Source: Effrenium voratum
Lineage: Eukaryota > Sar > Dinophyceae > Suessiales > Symbiodiniaceae
Direction: 5' to 3'
Length of the DNA: 64,000 bases
NCBI GenBank assembly: GCA_963377175.1
Contig: CAUJNA010001469.1
Coordinates: 1,026,401 to 1,090,400, forward strand
The notes under the pieces were generated by a model. The model did no database searches and was not told the DNA's origin. It was given only the letters and a program-made list of their open reading frames with translations. A program made the translations under genes and the position numbers. The number at the start of each line of letters is the position of its first letter. The first letter of the stretch is position 1. This document shows, piece after piece, positions 10,722 to 21,200 of the stretch.

Positions 10722-13700
10722 AAAAAATCAACGCATATCAAAATAAGTAAGAGTCAAGCCGGCAATAGCAAACATCTTTTCGTTTAGTTCCGAAAACTTG
10801 TCACCACGCCTGCTTGCGCACAATATTGATCTTCTCCTGGCACTTGCATGCTTAGGTCGTCAACCTCCACCAAAACAGCCAAAGGCTGATAGCTCAGCAC
10901 CACGCAAGCAGCTCCTAGTGGGAATGTGGGCTCTTTGGGGCAGGCGACGCACCACCACGGGCAGCTCGCGAGTCAGCAAAGGCTCTGGCAAGATGCACGA
11001 GATGCGAGCCTTCATACCGACAAACAGCGGGCACATGCCCATCAGGTATACCCGGTCTTGGTCATGCTCAAGACCTTGAGTGCCATGGCAGTGTGCTCGG
11101 CCGTCAAATTCTGACTGCCAGTCGGCTTGTCGATGGCTTGCACGAAGTATAACCTCTCCCCCGCTGCTTGCGCCTCCAGAGTAGCCCTCATGTGCTGCAG
11201 TCGCGCCACCTGCTCCCAGGCAAAGCCGCCCCAGTGCGCAGCCATGAGCTTTCGTTTTTCCTTCGCCCGAGCCAAAGATTCGGGATCGAGTTCGCGGCTG
11301 CGCAGCATCTCCCAGAGCGCAGCAGGCATGCTCGTTCCGCTTCGCATGTGTCCAAGGATGCGCACAAGCGCTTGCCCGGACTCGCAACTGCTGAAGCGGC
11401 CGGCGCCCGTGAAGTGCACCACCTTCTTTGCGGAGTTTCTGAAGAGAAAGCGACCCAGCTCCGACGCGTTGCTGACCTCGAGAACGTTCAAGCCCATTAA
11501 AGCAACTCAAAAGAAATGAAAGCTCTCTCCTATCTTGTCATGTTCTCTCACGCCTCGCCTCTGCGTCTGGGCTCAGCTCTGCCTCCAAATCTGGAGCAGC
11601 AGCGGTGGCCGCGGGCGCTTCCAGCCACTCGCAAAGGCTTTTCTGCGCCGCTGGCCGTAGCTGCAAGAAGTCCCCTAGCTGCAGGCCGACGGGCATGCCC
11701 CCGAACCATTCGTCTAGGTAGCGGGAGAGGTCCAGCGACAAAGGCTGCGCTCGCTGCAAGGAGAAACGGTAGCCGGCAGCATGGTACACGTCTGGCGGAG
11801 TCATGGACAGCTCGTCCAAAACTGCAGCCCGGGCTTCGACGATTTGCTTTTCAAGCAGATCGTTTTTGCCCTTGTGGACACGTAAAGATTTGCGGTCCAG
11901 GCCAGAGCTTGGGCTGACATTGGCGAGCTTGCGCAAAGCGCGCGCCTCGCGCCCAAGCAAGCGGACAGCTGCGTGGGTTGGAGCTCCGACGACATAGCCT
12001 TCGCGTCGAAAAAAGCGTTGCAGTAAAGGACGGATGACTTTCATGTAGGCCCACGTCTTGCCGGATCCGCCCGCTCCCAACCAAAGGCAGTTGCAGCGCT
12101 CGTCGGCCTGGCCATCAGCACGGTGTCTGCTGGGATCAGTGCGTCGGGCCCACATCCGATCTATTGCAAGGACAACGGGCGCCACAGCTCGGATTTGCTG
12201 CTCGTTGAGAGTGCTCTCCTGCCACTACGAAGCACTGTGCTGTGCCACTGTCTCCCTGTCAAGCTAGCTTCCTAGCAAATGCCTAACATATCCTGCCACA
12301 TAACAAACATACAAACATCGGCGACTTCGATTCTACATTTGCAAGAGACAACACATCTCCTCGAGCAAGCGGGCAGCGTAGTCTGCCGGCCGCAAGTTCT
12401 GGGCGTTGAGCTCGGCGAGAAACGGATCCTCGGGTAACTCCGGGTCCGCTGCATCTGCCTGGCCGGACTCGTGCACGTCCAACTCCTGATCGTCTGCCAC
12501 GCCTCGTGGTGTCCAGCAAAATTAAGTAGCAAAACCAAACACAACGATGTTTTTGGACCCGAGCAACTAGCGCCACAAATACGCGCCAAGCACAGAGACG
12601 ATCGTCCGCACGACAGCGTCAGTCTCGACGTCTGGCTCTTTTGCTTTGCGCAACGTTGCTTCGTTTCCGCTTCCATGAAACCCCATTTTAAAAACACTCT
12701 TCTGCGCTGGACGCGAAGCAAGCACGTGCGCGCGGCAATCCTAGCCTCCAGCAACTTGCTGCAGATAAGCCCGCTGACAATGGAAAGCAGTCTCGGCCAT
12801 GTCGTGAGTCCAAGTCCTGCGGCCTCCAGCGCAGCCAGACGATGCTTCGTGGACTGCCGCGGCGATGTTGGGCACGCCGCCCAGGGCTTCCACCACCCGC
12901 ATCAGCTTGCGCAGCGCCATCTTGTTTTGGCTGTCTCTGCCTGCCATGACGCGGTGCCATTCTTTGTCACGAAACAGCACCTCCGTCAGGTCATCTCGGG
13001 CCACTGGGTGCTGCGCCCGGTAAGCAGCGTCCGCCTACTCGAGGTCATTGCCCATGTCCTCGCCTTCAATCTGTGCAGGGCCATCATCGTCCTGAAGGCA
13101 GCGCGCATAACTATTCGCCGTATTCTTCTAGTCAAATCGAAGAAACACAACCCATAATCGATTGACATCCCTCCGACCTCGAGGTCATCGCCGTTGTCTT
13201 CCTTGGCAATGTAGGCAAAGCGCTCCGCTCGTCGCTGGCTACTACTGACTTGGCGCGTAGAGTGGTGCAAGCAAAGGCGCTCCAGCCACACTTCCTGGAC
13301 AATCGCCATGTGCTCGATCGGAGTCAGCTGCGCGTAATGAAAGCCCACAGGAAAATCCAAGAACCAGCATATACGCTCATGGATTCGCGGCAAGTCAGCG
13401 AAAGCAACGCTACGTCCACAAAAGAGCCTGCCCCAGCACCACATGAGAAAGTATGCTTGGCCGCGAGCCACAGCGAGCTTGATTCTGCTGCGAGCCTGCT
13501 CCTCAGACTCAACGGCGCCAGCTTCCGCCTGCTGATGAAGCTCTGGCACTGCCAGCTCTTGCTCGTCGTCCCGGACAGCCTCGAAGTCTGGCAAAAGATG
13601 CTGCTCCGACGCAGACTGCTCCATGCCGGGAAACCATTCCCGAAGTCCGACCGCGTCTCGCATAAGGCAAGGCAAAGCCAGAAAGCAGCCTTTCCTGAGC

Positions 13701-15695
13701 AGACTGTCGCTTCACTTGCAAGAAAGATTTGTAATGCTTCCACATGGGCTTGTACCTGCTGCGAATATCGCCCTTGCCCTCCGAGAACTCTAGGCTGTGG
13801 CACTCGAAGCATTTCCAAGACTCCTGGCAGGCATCAGCACCAGGGCATCGTGGAAAAAAAGACAGCCCCAGCAGGTACATGGCATACTTCTCCGGCTCGT
13901 TCTCGCCCGGCAACTTCAAATCCATGGGAACCACTACGTTGTCGTCTGCCTGCGAGCTTGCCGCCGCACATGCCGGGAGTAGGTCACCAAGGACATGGAA
14001 GCCAGGAGGGCAGATGGGCCACGGTGCAAATAATCGTCCCACTGATTGAAGGACACAACGCGCGGCTGCCGCCGTGCTCCGCCCTCCTCCGGGTCGTCCT
14101 CTTGCAAGTCGGCAACTTCTTGCACGGGCAGCGTCTCGGGCTCCGCCGATTCAACGGTCTCCAGCGGCATGGCGCGCAAGTCTGGACGAAGCAAGCGCGC
14201 CGTGTCCATGGCTACTTGGCGGCAGCGCTGGATGGCGTAAGGCACGAAGCGGAAAAACATATTGTAGCCGCTGTAGCTAACAAGCTGCTCTTGCTGATGC
14301 AGGAGCTGGTACGCCATCTCGCCGTTGGACTTGGCCACGCATCTTTGCATGCCAAATGCAAGCCTACGGAGCAAGCTCAAAGCGCGAGCTTGTGTCTGTT
14401 CCCGCGAAAGCCGCGGCGCAGCCGCTCGTCGAAACTGGCGGCAATGGCCCTCTGACGGTTCATGCCGGGCACCTGCAGCCCAATCATTTTAGCACGAAAC
14501 GACTCAAAGAACACAAGTCCGTGGATTGACTCTCCTTCAGAGCTTACAAAACAGAAAGACCCTCTTTTGCAAGCTCTTGCCTGTGGACCAGCAAGCTCAG
14601 CTAGAGCCAGCACCTTCTTCCTGTACTCCACGAAAGCCCTGTCTTGGTCTCCTCCGCCATGCAAGTGAAGCAGCGCAATGTGCTCCTTGAGGTCCCACAA
14701 AGTCGGGCGCGATTCTCCACAGAGGCGGCAGCAGAACTTGTGCTCGATCGCTTCGGATTCGTCAGGGAAAGCCCAAAGCAAGCTACGAGCCATCTTCTCG
14801 GCAACAGCTGGCATGCTCGGCCCGCAGTCCAGCTTTGCCGCAACTTGCTCTAGCCGGGGGACAAACGGCACCTGGTGGTCCTGCAAGATCTTCAAGCAAG
14901 TCAGAAGTAGCGGCAGGCTCTGCCTCAGAAGCCTTTGCAAAGGAACATATAACTGCTTGCCGCCGCTCCGCTCTCGCCATCCTGGGATACTGAGATACTG
15001 AAGAAAAGAGCACGCTCTGCAGGAGATCGCCACGCAACCCCGCCCAGCACATCCTCGTCATCCGCGCTCCAGCAATCCAAGGCCCACACCCGCAGCGCTG
15101 TAAAGTCTGGCGGATACGCCTTCCGCAAGGTTTTGGCGCGTCTGAGAGCGCCAGAGTTGCAAGACGTATCCACACGCTTGGCCAAATGCGGGCTTTGTTC
15201 ATGTGTGGGGAGGCAGCTCTTTCCTTCTACATCCTGCCATGCAAGGATGTCTTGATGCAAAGCCAAATGCTCCTGCTTGCAGCCTGCCAAGCTAGCACGC
15301 TCTGCCGCAACAGCCAAAGGACAATGCAGCTCTCGAGTGCTTGCCGCAGCGCAAGGATGCAGCAAGTCGCTCAGCAAAAACCAAGCGAAGCTGTCGTAGT
15401 CGTCTGCTTTCTGCGACTCAGAGAACGTCTGCATCCACTTGAGCTGCGCAGCAGGCTGCAAGCGGCGCTCCCAACCGTACCGCCTCATGAAGGCACGGAG
15501 CACGATCTTGTCTCCATCGTCGAAGCTACGGCTGGAGTATTTGCGCTGCACCGCCGAGAGCACTGCCTGCACATCAAACATTCTAAACGTTTGCGGAACA
15601 GCCAAGCCGCAAAAAAATGCCGCCTCCAACGCTTCCTTGCGATCCTTGAAGCCATCTGTCTCTTCCGATGCCGCCTCCTGCTCCAGAGTGGCCAA
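10362..15695 (-). CDS. PIF1-family mobile DNA helicase with long N-terminal extension, split gene
   Basis: The minus-strand segments read in order like a single large protein. The N-terminal part is at 14925-15695. A C2H2 zinc finger follows (14377-15033: C-R-L-C, twelve residues, then H and H five apart). Next comes an uncharacterised region with 'SGYNMFFRFVPYAIQRCRQ' (13934-14380) and 'VPMDLKLPGENEPEKYAMYL' (13509-14042), then 'RICWFLDFPVGFHYAQLTPI' (12986-13675), 'NKMALRKLMRVVEALGG' (12741-13004), and the ATPase core and C-terminus (10362-12218). This order matches a PIF1-type helicase family that I recall as abundant in dinoflagellate genomes. Frame changes between segments could be short introns or decay. 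At least one (12219-12359) fits a GA-AG intron. No HUH (Rep) endonuclease motif was found, so it is not a proven Helitron. It probably drives replication or transposition of the surrounding block. Confidence 0.7.
11042..11497 (-). CDS. helicase exon, domain 1B/2 region
   Basis: It encodes 'RLQHMRATLEAQAAGERLYF', then 'VQAIDKP', and runs on through a one-frame shift near 11050 into L-P-L-F-V-G-M-like residues (C-P-L-F-V-G-M-K-A-R-I, 10860-11050). In PIF1 proteins 'LPLFVGMRV' follows directly, so the shift is either a small indel or an unrecognised intron. Confidence 0.6.
   Translation of the reverse strand: MGLNVLEVSNASELGRFLFRNSAKKVVHFTGAGRFSSCESGQALVRILGHMRSGTSMPAALWEMLRSRELDPESLARAKEKRKLMAAHWGGFAWEQVARLQHMRATLEAQAAGERLYFVQAIDKPTGSQNLTAEHTAMALKVLSMTKTGYT
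11538..12218 (-). CDS. helicase exon with Walker A, Walker B and motif III
   Basis: The exon opens after a CAG acceptor with E-S-T-L-N-E-Q-Q-I-R-A-V, the usual 'LN..Q' entry to a PIF1 core. It contains Walker A G-A-G-G-S-G-K-T, a T-H-A-A-V-R-L-L (motif Ia-like) segment, Walker B V-L-D-E-L-S-M, and motif III G-L-Q-L-G-D-F-L-Q-L-R-P. All catalytic residues expected of a superfamily 1B helicase are present (Lys of the P-loop, Asp-Glu of motif II, Gln-Leu-x-Pro region of motif III). The frame closes at 11538 after a charged tail. Confidence 0.85.
   Translation of the reverse strand, partial: ESTLNEQQIRAVAPVVLAIDRMWARRTDPSRHRADGQADERCNCLWLGAGGSGKTWAYMKVIRPLLQRFFRREGYVVGAPTHAAVRLLGREARALRKLANVSPSSGLDRKSLRVHKGKNDLLEKQIVEARAAVLDELSMTPPDVYHAAGYRFSLQRAQPLSLDLSRYLDEWFGGMPVGLQLGDFLQLRPAAQKSLCEWLEAPAATAAAPDLEAELSPDAEARRERT
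12219..12359 (-). other. proposed GA-AG intron in the helicase gene
   Basis: The upstream exon ends L-L-E at CTCGAG|GAGATG and the downstream exon begins at GGCAG|GAGAGC, both in phase 0. The result is A-R-L-L-E-E-S-T-L-N-E-Q-Q. The bases AG|GAGA are shared at both ends, so the exact cut is ambiguous. The 141-bp sequence has in-frame stops. Confidence 0.5.
12360..12495 (-). CDS. helicase-gene exon preceding the ATPase core
   Basis: It reads E-L-D-V-H-E-S-G-Q-A-D-A-A-D and then D-P-F-L-A-E-L-N-A-Q-N-L-R-P-A-D-Y-A-A-R-L-L-E. Acidic then amphipathic composition is typical of linkers before PIF1 cores. The 5' boundary is uncertain (possible acceptors near 12484 and 12495). Confidence 0.5.
14377..15033 (-). 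CDS. zinc-finger segment of the helicase protein
   Basis: The segment contains F-C-C-R-L-C-G-E-S-R-P-T-L-W-D-L-K-E-H, then I-A-L-L-H. The spacing C-x2-C-x12-H-x4-H is that of a single C2H2 finger. It is followed by a segment ending P-G-M-N-R-Q-R-A-I-A-A-S-F-D-E-R-L. The region upstream of the finger overlaps another open frame (14925-15695), showing a frame change near 15000 whose nature (intron or indel) I could not settle. Confidence 0.55.
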   Translation of the reverse strand: MAISCRACSFLQYLSIPGWRERSGGKQLYVPLQRLLRQSLPLLLTCLKILQDHQVPFVPRLEQVAAKLDCGPSMPAVAEKMARSLLWAFPDESEAIEHKFCCRLCGESRPTLWDLKEHIALLHLHGGGDQDRAFVEYRKKVLALAELAGPQARACKRGSFCFVSSEGESIHGLVFFESFRAKMIGLQVPGMNRQRAIAASFDERLRRGFRGNRHKLAL

Positions 15696-15710
15696 ACCAT
15701 AAGAATCAAA

Positions 15711-15925
15711 TAAGATAAAAATTTATGTTTTTAACGTTTAAAGAAATATATAAAAGTTATTAATATATAAAATTTGCAGAATTATTCAAAACTTGGTTTA
15801 TAGAGTTATACAAAACATTTTATAGAATTATATAAACAATTTAAATAATTATACAAACAGTTTAGATAATTATATAAACAATTTAAATCATTATAGAAAT
15901 GGGTTTGTGTATAGTTATTGCATTT
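15711..15925. other. AT-rich intergenic island
   Basis: About 200 bp of almost pure A and T, with repeated words such as TTATATAAACAATTTAAAT. It lies between the stop of the transposase-like gene (15998) and the start of the helicase gene (15695), both on the minus strand. The second island at 22025-22260 shares these words and sits in an equivalent position. Confidence 0.75.
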
Positions 15926-15997
15926 GTCTCTTATTCTTCAAGCACGTGTGAAGTATGATTGCACTCAGTGTTTTCTACGCCTGATCACCCGCTTGAT

Positions 15998-17965
15998 TCA
16001 TGTAGTTCCTGGAGGGTGTACTTTGGCCCAAGCAAGATGGAGGGCTAGCCGGTACTTGCGCAGCGCTTTGTCTGCGCAAGTTAAAGCGGAGCAGCCGCTG
16101 GCCGAGGCGGCCGCTAGAGTCTTTATTCGGCCCATCAGGTCTTCTTGAACCACGCAAGATGTCCATACTGGATTGATCTGATTAGATCTTTGAGCTATGT
16201 GCAGTAGGTCATGCCATTTTTTGGTCACTGGAAAAAGTTCTTCGCCTCGTGCCTGGCAGCGTTCTCGCAAGTCCTGGGCAGACAATGCGTGAGGTTGATT
16301 CTTGCCTCAAGGTGCAGCAACCGTGCCCGCCTGATAGAGTCGTAGAAGCTCTTTGGTGGCACGTAGAAAGTTTTCGTAGACTGGCTGAGGCAAACGAAGA
16401 TCTTCGGCATGGTCTTGGAGACACTGGTCCATCTGCAGCGATCGTTCGAGACACATTTTCAACTGCAAGTCCTCACGCGAGCTGCCGGCATGGATGCTCC
16501 AAAGTTGAAGTAGCGGCTGGGTGCATGCTCGAATGTCTACGGCTCGTCCTTTGAGCTTAGGCGCAAGCTCCTTGCGTTGCCACGAACTTGGCTGGAGGTG
16601 CCGGAGGAAACGGCCAGTCTCAGGCCAAGACTTGCCTGAGTTTGCCAAGCACGTTTGCAGAGCTGGCCAGCCTTTTCTCCGTAGCAAAAGCTCAAGGGTC
16701 GATTTCAGCAGGTATTGGTCCGTCCCCAGGTGCTTCGTGTGCATGAGGTCTAGCTGCACTGCCAGCCCGCTCAGTCCGGGCACTTCTGAGAACGAGGGGC
16801 TGCGCTTGGCAGCAAAACGAGCCTGCCACTCGTCGGCTGTGAACAGCCGCGGAAATGGCCGGCAGAGCAGCTTGCTGCGATGCACTCCGCAGAGCTGGCA
16901 CGGCTCCAGGGAGTTGTGCGCGGGCAGCCCCAGCCAGCTAGGGTGGAAAGCTAAGTCGGCCTGAATGCAAATCAAGATGCCGCAGTGCCCGTCAGCTAGA
17001 GGCTGTCCGGCTCGGGGGTCGTGCAGTGGCTGGCCCTTCGAATTCGTGGACGGCCACACTCCAGACTGCAACGCGCGCAGGGACCACGCGAGCCTTCTCC
17101 AGAAAGCGGCTGGTGTGTGGCAGGCATTTGCTTTGCTGACAAGGTGTCCCCAGAGTAAGGCACTGACGAAATTGCCGAGCTTGGCCGATTTTTTGCCTAT
17201 TAAGGTCCTCCAACTTACGACCAATAAGCTGCGGGAATGCGCAGTGCCAGTGGCTATCACCGGCACTTCGTCGCCGTGTAACACAGAGACTCCGATCCTC
17301 GCATTGCCAGATGGGATGTCCTTGGAGCTGAGAAGCATCGGCCATTGTGGCCCAAAAGTCTGCTAGGCCCACGCCGACGGGTGCCAAGGACTGCCACCCC
17401 TCTTTGTAGCAGTGATACATTGCGCTGAACATTTCATGAGGCCATAGAACCGACACATCGCAGGGACCGGCAAGAGGACTGCCTGGGCAACAGCGACAAC
17501 GGCCATGCATATACTCAGCGCGCATGGCCATGCCACGCAAATATTGTCTTCTAGAAAAAAGGGGGGAAGCGGCCGGGGTGCTGGCACTTGCCTTCAGTGG
17601 CACCGTCATGATGCTGATTTCAGGCAAGTAGTTGGCACACAGATGCGAGCACAGGTCTCGCCATAAGTTTCCACGGTGACGACCGTGAGATCCGAGACTG
17701 GCGAGAACTTGCAGGTCCCAGGGCGCGGCCCCATCAACAAAATCGGCGCAGGCAGCTTGCCTTAGTGACCAGGAACTCACGCAAACATGTGGACATGCGC
17801 AGCAGGAGTCATATGCCAAGCACATGATATTCATTCTGGCCACGATATGGCTTGTACTTGCGCCACTGACAGAAGACCCCAGCCAAGTTGTTCCAACAAA
17901 TGCAGCACCAGTTTGCTCTGCGGAGTCGGCGCAGGGTCGCGCCGGGCTTTGCGCTTCCGACCCAT
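15998..17965 (-). CDS. transposase-like mobile element protein
   Basis: The start is ATG at 17965 (M-G-R-K-R-K-A-R-R), giving a basic N-terminus. It continues L-V-L-H-L-L-E-Q-L-G-W-G, L-Q-V-L-A-S-L-G, and L-W-P-H-E-M-F-S-A-M-Y-H-C-Y. The core is G-D-E-V-P-V-I and S-L-L-V-V-S-W-R-T-L, then a C-Q-L-C-G-V-H knuckle after 'LGLPAHNS'. Next come D-L-M-H-T-K-H-L-G-T-D-Q-Y-L-L and F-P-V-T-K-K-W-H-D-L-L-H-I-A. This order resembles a dinoflagellate repeat family and, more distantly, the 'C..C then D..H' layout of CACTA/Plavaka transposases. That link is inference. A one-frame shift near 17300-17350 has no room for an intron, so this copy may be inactive. Confidence 0.6.
16274..16330 (-). other. proposed 57-bp GC-AG intron with CAGG at both ends
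   Basis: The exon ends L-Y-Q at CTATCAG|GCGGGC and the next exon starts at GCCCAG|GACTTG. Joining gives L-L-R-L-Y-Q-D-L-R-E-R-C-Q-A-R in one frame. Without removal the reading frame stops at once (A-A-P-stop). The intron is flanked by the direct repeat CAGG, as expected for an inserted intron that used or made a short target duplication. Confidence 0.55.
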
Positions 17966-18214
17966 GATGGCGTCGCGCTCTCGCTTGAACTTGAGCACAA
18001 AGACTATAATCTTGACAAGCCTGCAGACACTTCCCGCAAGTTGCGGACGCACGTGCCGAAATGAGAGCCATATAGACGGACCGCACACTTTTTTGCCCTA
18101 GGGCTGAGCGTCAAGTAGCAGGCTAGGCCGTCTACACCCCAGACTTTCTGCCCATCCAGAAAGCAGTCAAAAGGCGCCCGTGCGGGCTCACAAGCGAGAC
18201 TTGCCAAAATATGC

Positions 18215-21200
18215 TCACAGCGCCTTAGCAAGTTTCAAGTGCTCCAGCAAGCTCTTCAGGGCCTGCGCGACTTCCTGGAGCTTGGTAGTGACGCTGGCTT
18301 CTGTTAGCGTGCTCCCATCTGCCATGCGCCGACAGGACCGGATAGCGCTCAAGGCGGCGTGGCCTTGCTGCAAGGCCATGTACTCTTCCGCGAGGGAGTC
18401 GCGCACGGTGAGCACGATGTTGGAAGGATCAGGCTTGGTCGTGAGCTTCGTCAGGACGCCGCCCACCTCGAGGAGACCGCGACTGCTCGCTTCGTACGCG
18501 GCGTCAAGCTTGGCCAGGATTGCTGGAGGCAGCGAGAAAGACCCTGTCGAACTGCCGCCCGATCCAGGGAGCATGGTCAAAGCCAGGGGTGCGGCAAGGC
18601 CGCCGACGGGCGCAGCTGGCGAATGCGAGTCTGCGGCCCAAGCCTGAGCGAGCACACACAGATCCGGCTAGCTTGCATTAAGCGCCAAAGCCCTCTCACA
18701 CAACACTCAAAACTATGAAAAGGCTGGTCGAAGGACTTGCAGAGGCAGGCCAACAAGACTATATTCAGCCCAGTCTCGAAGCTCATGGCATCAAGGGCAT
18801 CGGTGAACTCACTGCGAGCGGCGGCGGCATCTTCGCGACTGCTACTCAGGTGTGCGCCTAGCTGGATGTCGTGGTGGTCCTCACAGACCTCCTCGGACCA
18901 CTGGTAGAGAGCCTTGCCGGTTTTGCTTTTCACCTCGCGGATCTCGCCTGCGTGGAGAGCTGCTTTGAAAGCGTCTTCGCCGCCAGCAAGGTAGCCTCGT
19001 GCCTCCGCACCTTCCCTACTTGTGCGAGTGGAAGTGTGCTGCGTGGAGAGTGTGCTCTCGTCGCAGCGCACGCGCCACTTGCCGGACTATTGGGGCTCTT
19101 GGTCATTGAGGAGTTGAGCCACTTGGTTGCAGCGGAACGCCCCTCCTCCTGCTTGCGCGCCCACTGGTCCTGAACCGCAGCAGGCAGACTCGGGAAAAGG
19201 CTGCGGAAGGCCATGGCCGCCGCTTTGTTGCGTTTCTCGGGCTCGGAGGACGGCTGCTTGCTGTCCATGGGCTCCGCCTGCTTGGCGTCAGCTGCAAGCA
19301 TGGTCTCCAAGTTCTCCAGCTGGGTCTGGGCATTCTTGGACGGCTTGCCTTTGGCTTTGGGACGCGCTACTGAAGGGCTGGGGGGCTCGATCGTAATGGC
19401 CGGGCCAGGCTCCTTGCCGTCTGTCAAGTCCTCAGCAGACTGCGGAGCGGAAGGTGCGGACTTCTTCCGCTTAGACTCTGGAGCCTCCGCGGGCTGTCCC
19501 TTAGCCTTAGCTTTGGCGGCCTGCTTGGCTTTTGCTTTGGCAGCCAGCTTGTCTTTGGCGGCAGGCTTGGCTTTGGCGGCCTGTTTGGATTTTGCCTTGG
19601 CCTTTGAGCCTGCCGATGCCTTGGGGGTGGCTTTAGCCTTAGGCGCGGCAGGCTCTGCTGGCGAAGAGCTGGCAGGCGCGGCCTCTGCCTAGCGCACGCA
19701 GAAAGTGTGGAAACTCTCAGAACTCTAACCGCTCAAAAGCTTTCCAAACTCAAGACTCTCAAAATTAACTTTCTCAAATGTGCGAGATCGCTTACTTACT
19801 CGCAGAACTCTCAAGACTCTCAAAGTTAACTTTCTCGACTGTGCGAGATCGCTTACTCGCAGAACTCTCAAAGCTCTCTAAGCTCTCTTAACTCTCAGAA
19901 CTCTCGAAACCTTCAAAAACTTAAACGTGAGGAATCGCACGATTAGAATTCCTTAGCCTCAGGTCCGGCAAGCGCAGCTGGCAAAGGGCACGAAGGTCTG
20001 GTCTCTGCCTAGCGCAAGCAGAAAGCGCGATCCTTGCTTAGAGGGCTCAAAATCTCTCTTTGCTCTCCAAACCCTCAGAACTCTCAGAACTCTCAGAACA
20101 AAGCTCGCATAACTCCCGGAACATCAGCGGGGAGGCCCTGTCCTCCTCATCGGAACGCGGCTGCGTTGCCGGCGGCTCGCCAGCGGTAAGAAAAGTCAAC
20201 GCCAGCTGCTTCGAGCCCGCCATGGCGCGGGGGGCAACTGCGCTGTCACAGCTGAAGCGATGCAAGGCCTGAAGCACGACAGCTGCGGCGGGCGCTTCTG
20301 TCAGCGCAGCGACACAGACCGAGGCTGCTTTCAACTCCTGTGGACGCAAGGCTGCTGCGGGGTTGGAGTTTTGCACTTTGGGTGGTGGAAAGAGTCAAAA
20401 CTTCAAGGCTGCAGGGGTTTAAGTTTTGTACTTCGAAGGAGGGAAAGATCAAAGCTTCAAGGCTACAGGGCTGAAGTTTTGAACTTTGCAGGGTGGAAAG
20501 GTAGAAACTTCAAGGCTGCAGGGTTGAAGTTTGGTACTTTGAAGGAGGAAAAGATCAAAACTTCAAGCTCCACGTGCGGGCGACCTCGCACGCGTCTGAC
20601 CAAGCAGCTGCGGCACGTTGGGCCCAGCCGCCGTCTCAGCAGTTGGCCCACGGAGCCTTGAGGCAGTCGATGCCTTCTCATCGGGCCACCCTCTCATGGA
20701 AGCGCAGGTCGTCCCAGCCCCTTCTCCTCCTCCCAAACAGCCGCGTTGTGGAGGCGTCTCGGATTCCCTGCGCAGCTGCAGGCGCTTGCGCCGGCTCGGC
20801 CTTTGCTGCCGGCAGGCGACTCTTGGCAGCGCTTGAGTGGGGCGGCGGCGCCGGCGGTGGCGGCAGCTGTGGTGGTCGTGGCGTCGGCTGATTCGGCCAC
20901 GTCTTCGGTGCGGTGTTGCTCTGGGCCGGAGGAGGGCCCTTGGCAGTGACCGCTGGCACAGGCTTGCCCTGTGCCGGCTGGTCCTGGGGCGCCACACGTA
21001 GCACAGCAAAAAAAAGAAGCACATGTCCTTGGCCGGAATAGGGCCCTTGGCAGTGACCGCTGGCACAGGCTTGCCCTGTGCAGGCTGCCGGTCCTGGGGC
21101 GCCACACGCAACCCCCCCCCCAAACAAACAAACTGCACATGTCCTTGGCCGGCTGCTTCGGCAGTGTCTTCGGTGTGACCGGCGCGGGCTTGCTCCGGGC

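Noticed and set aside
10362..15695. Calling the PIF1-helicase region a Helitron
   Set aside because: No HUH/Rep motif, no confirmed TC...CTRR ends. Other element types and dinoflagellate repeats also carry PIF1-type helicases.
18870..19692. Plus-strand Ala/Leu-rich frame resembling a membrane protein
   Set aside because: It is the antisense of the Lys/Ala-rich exon; hydrophobicity comes from complementing AAG and GCC codons.
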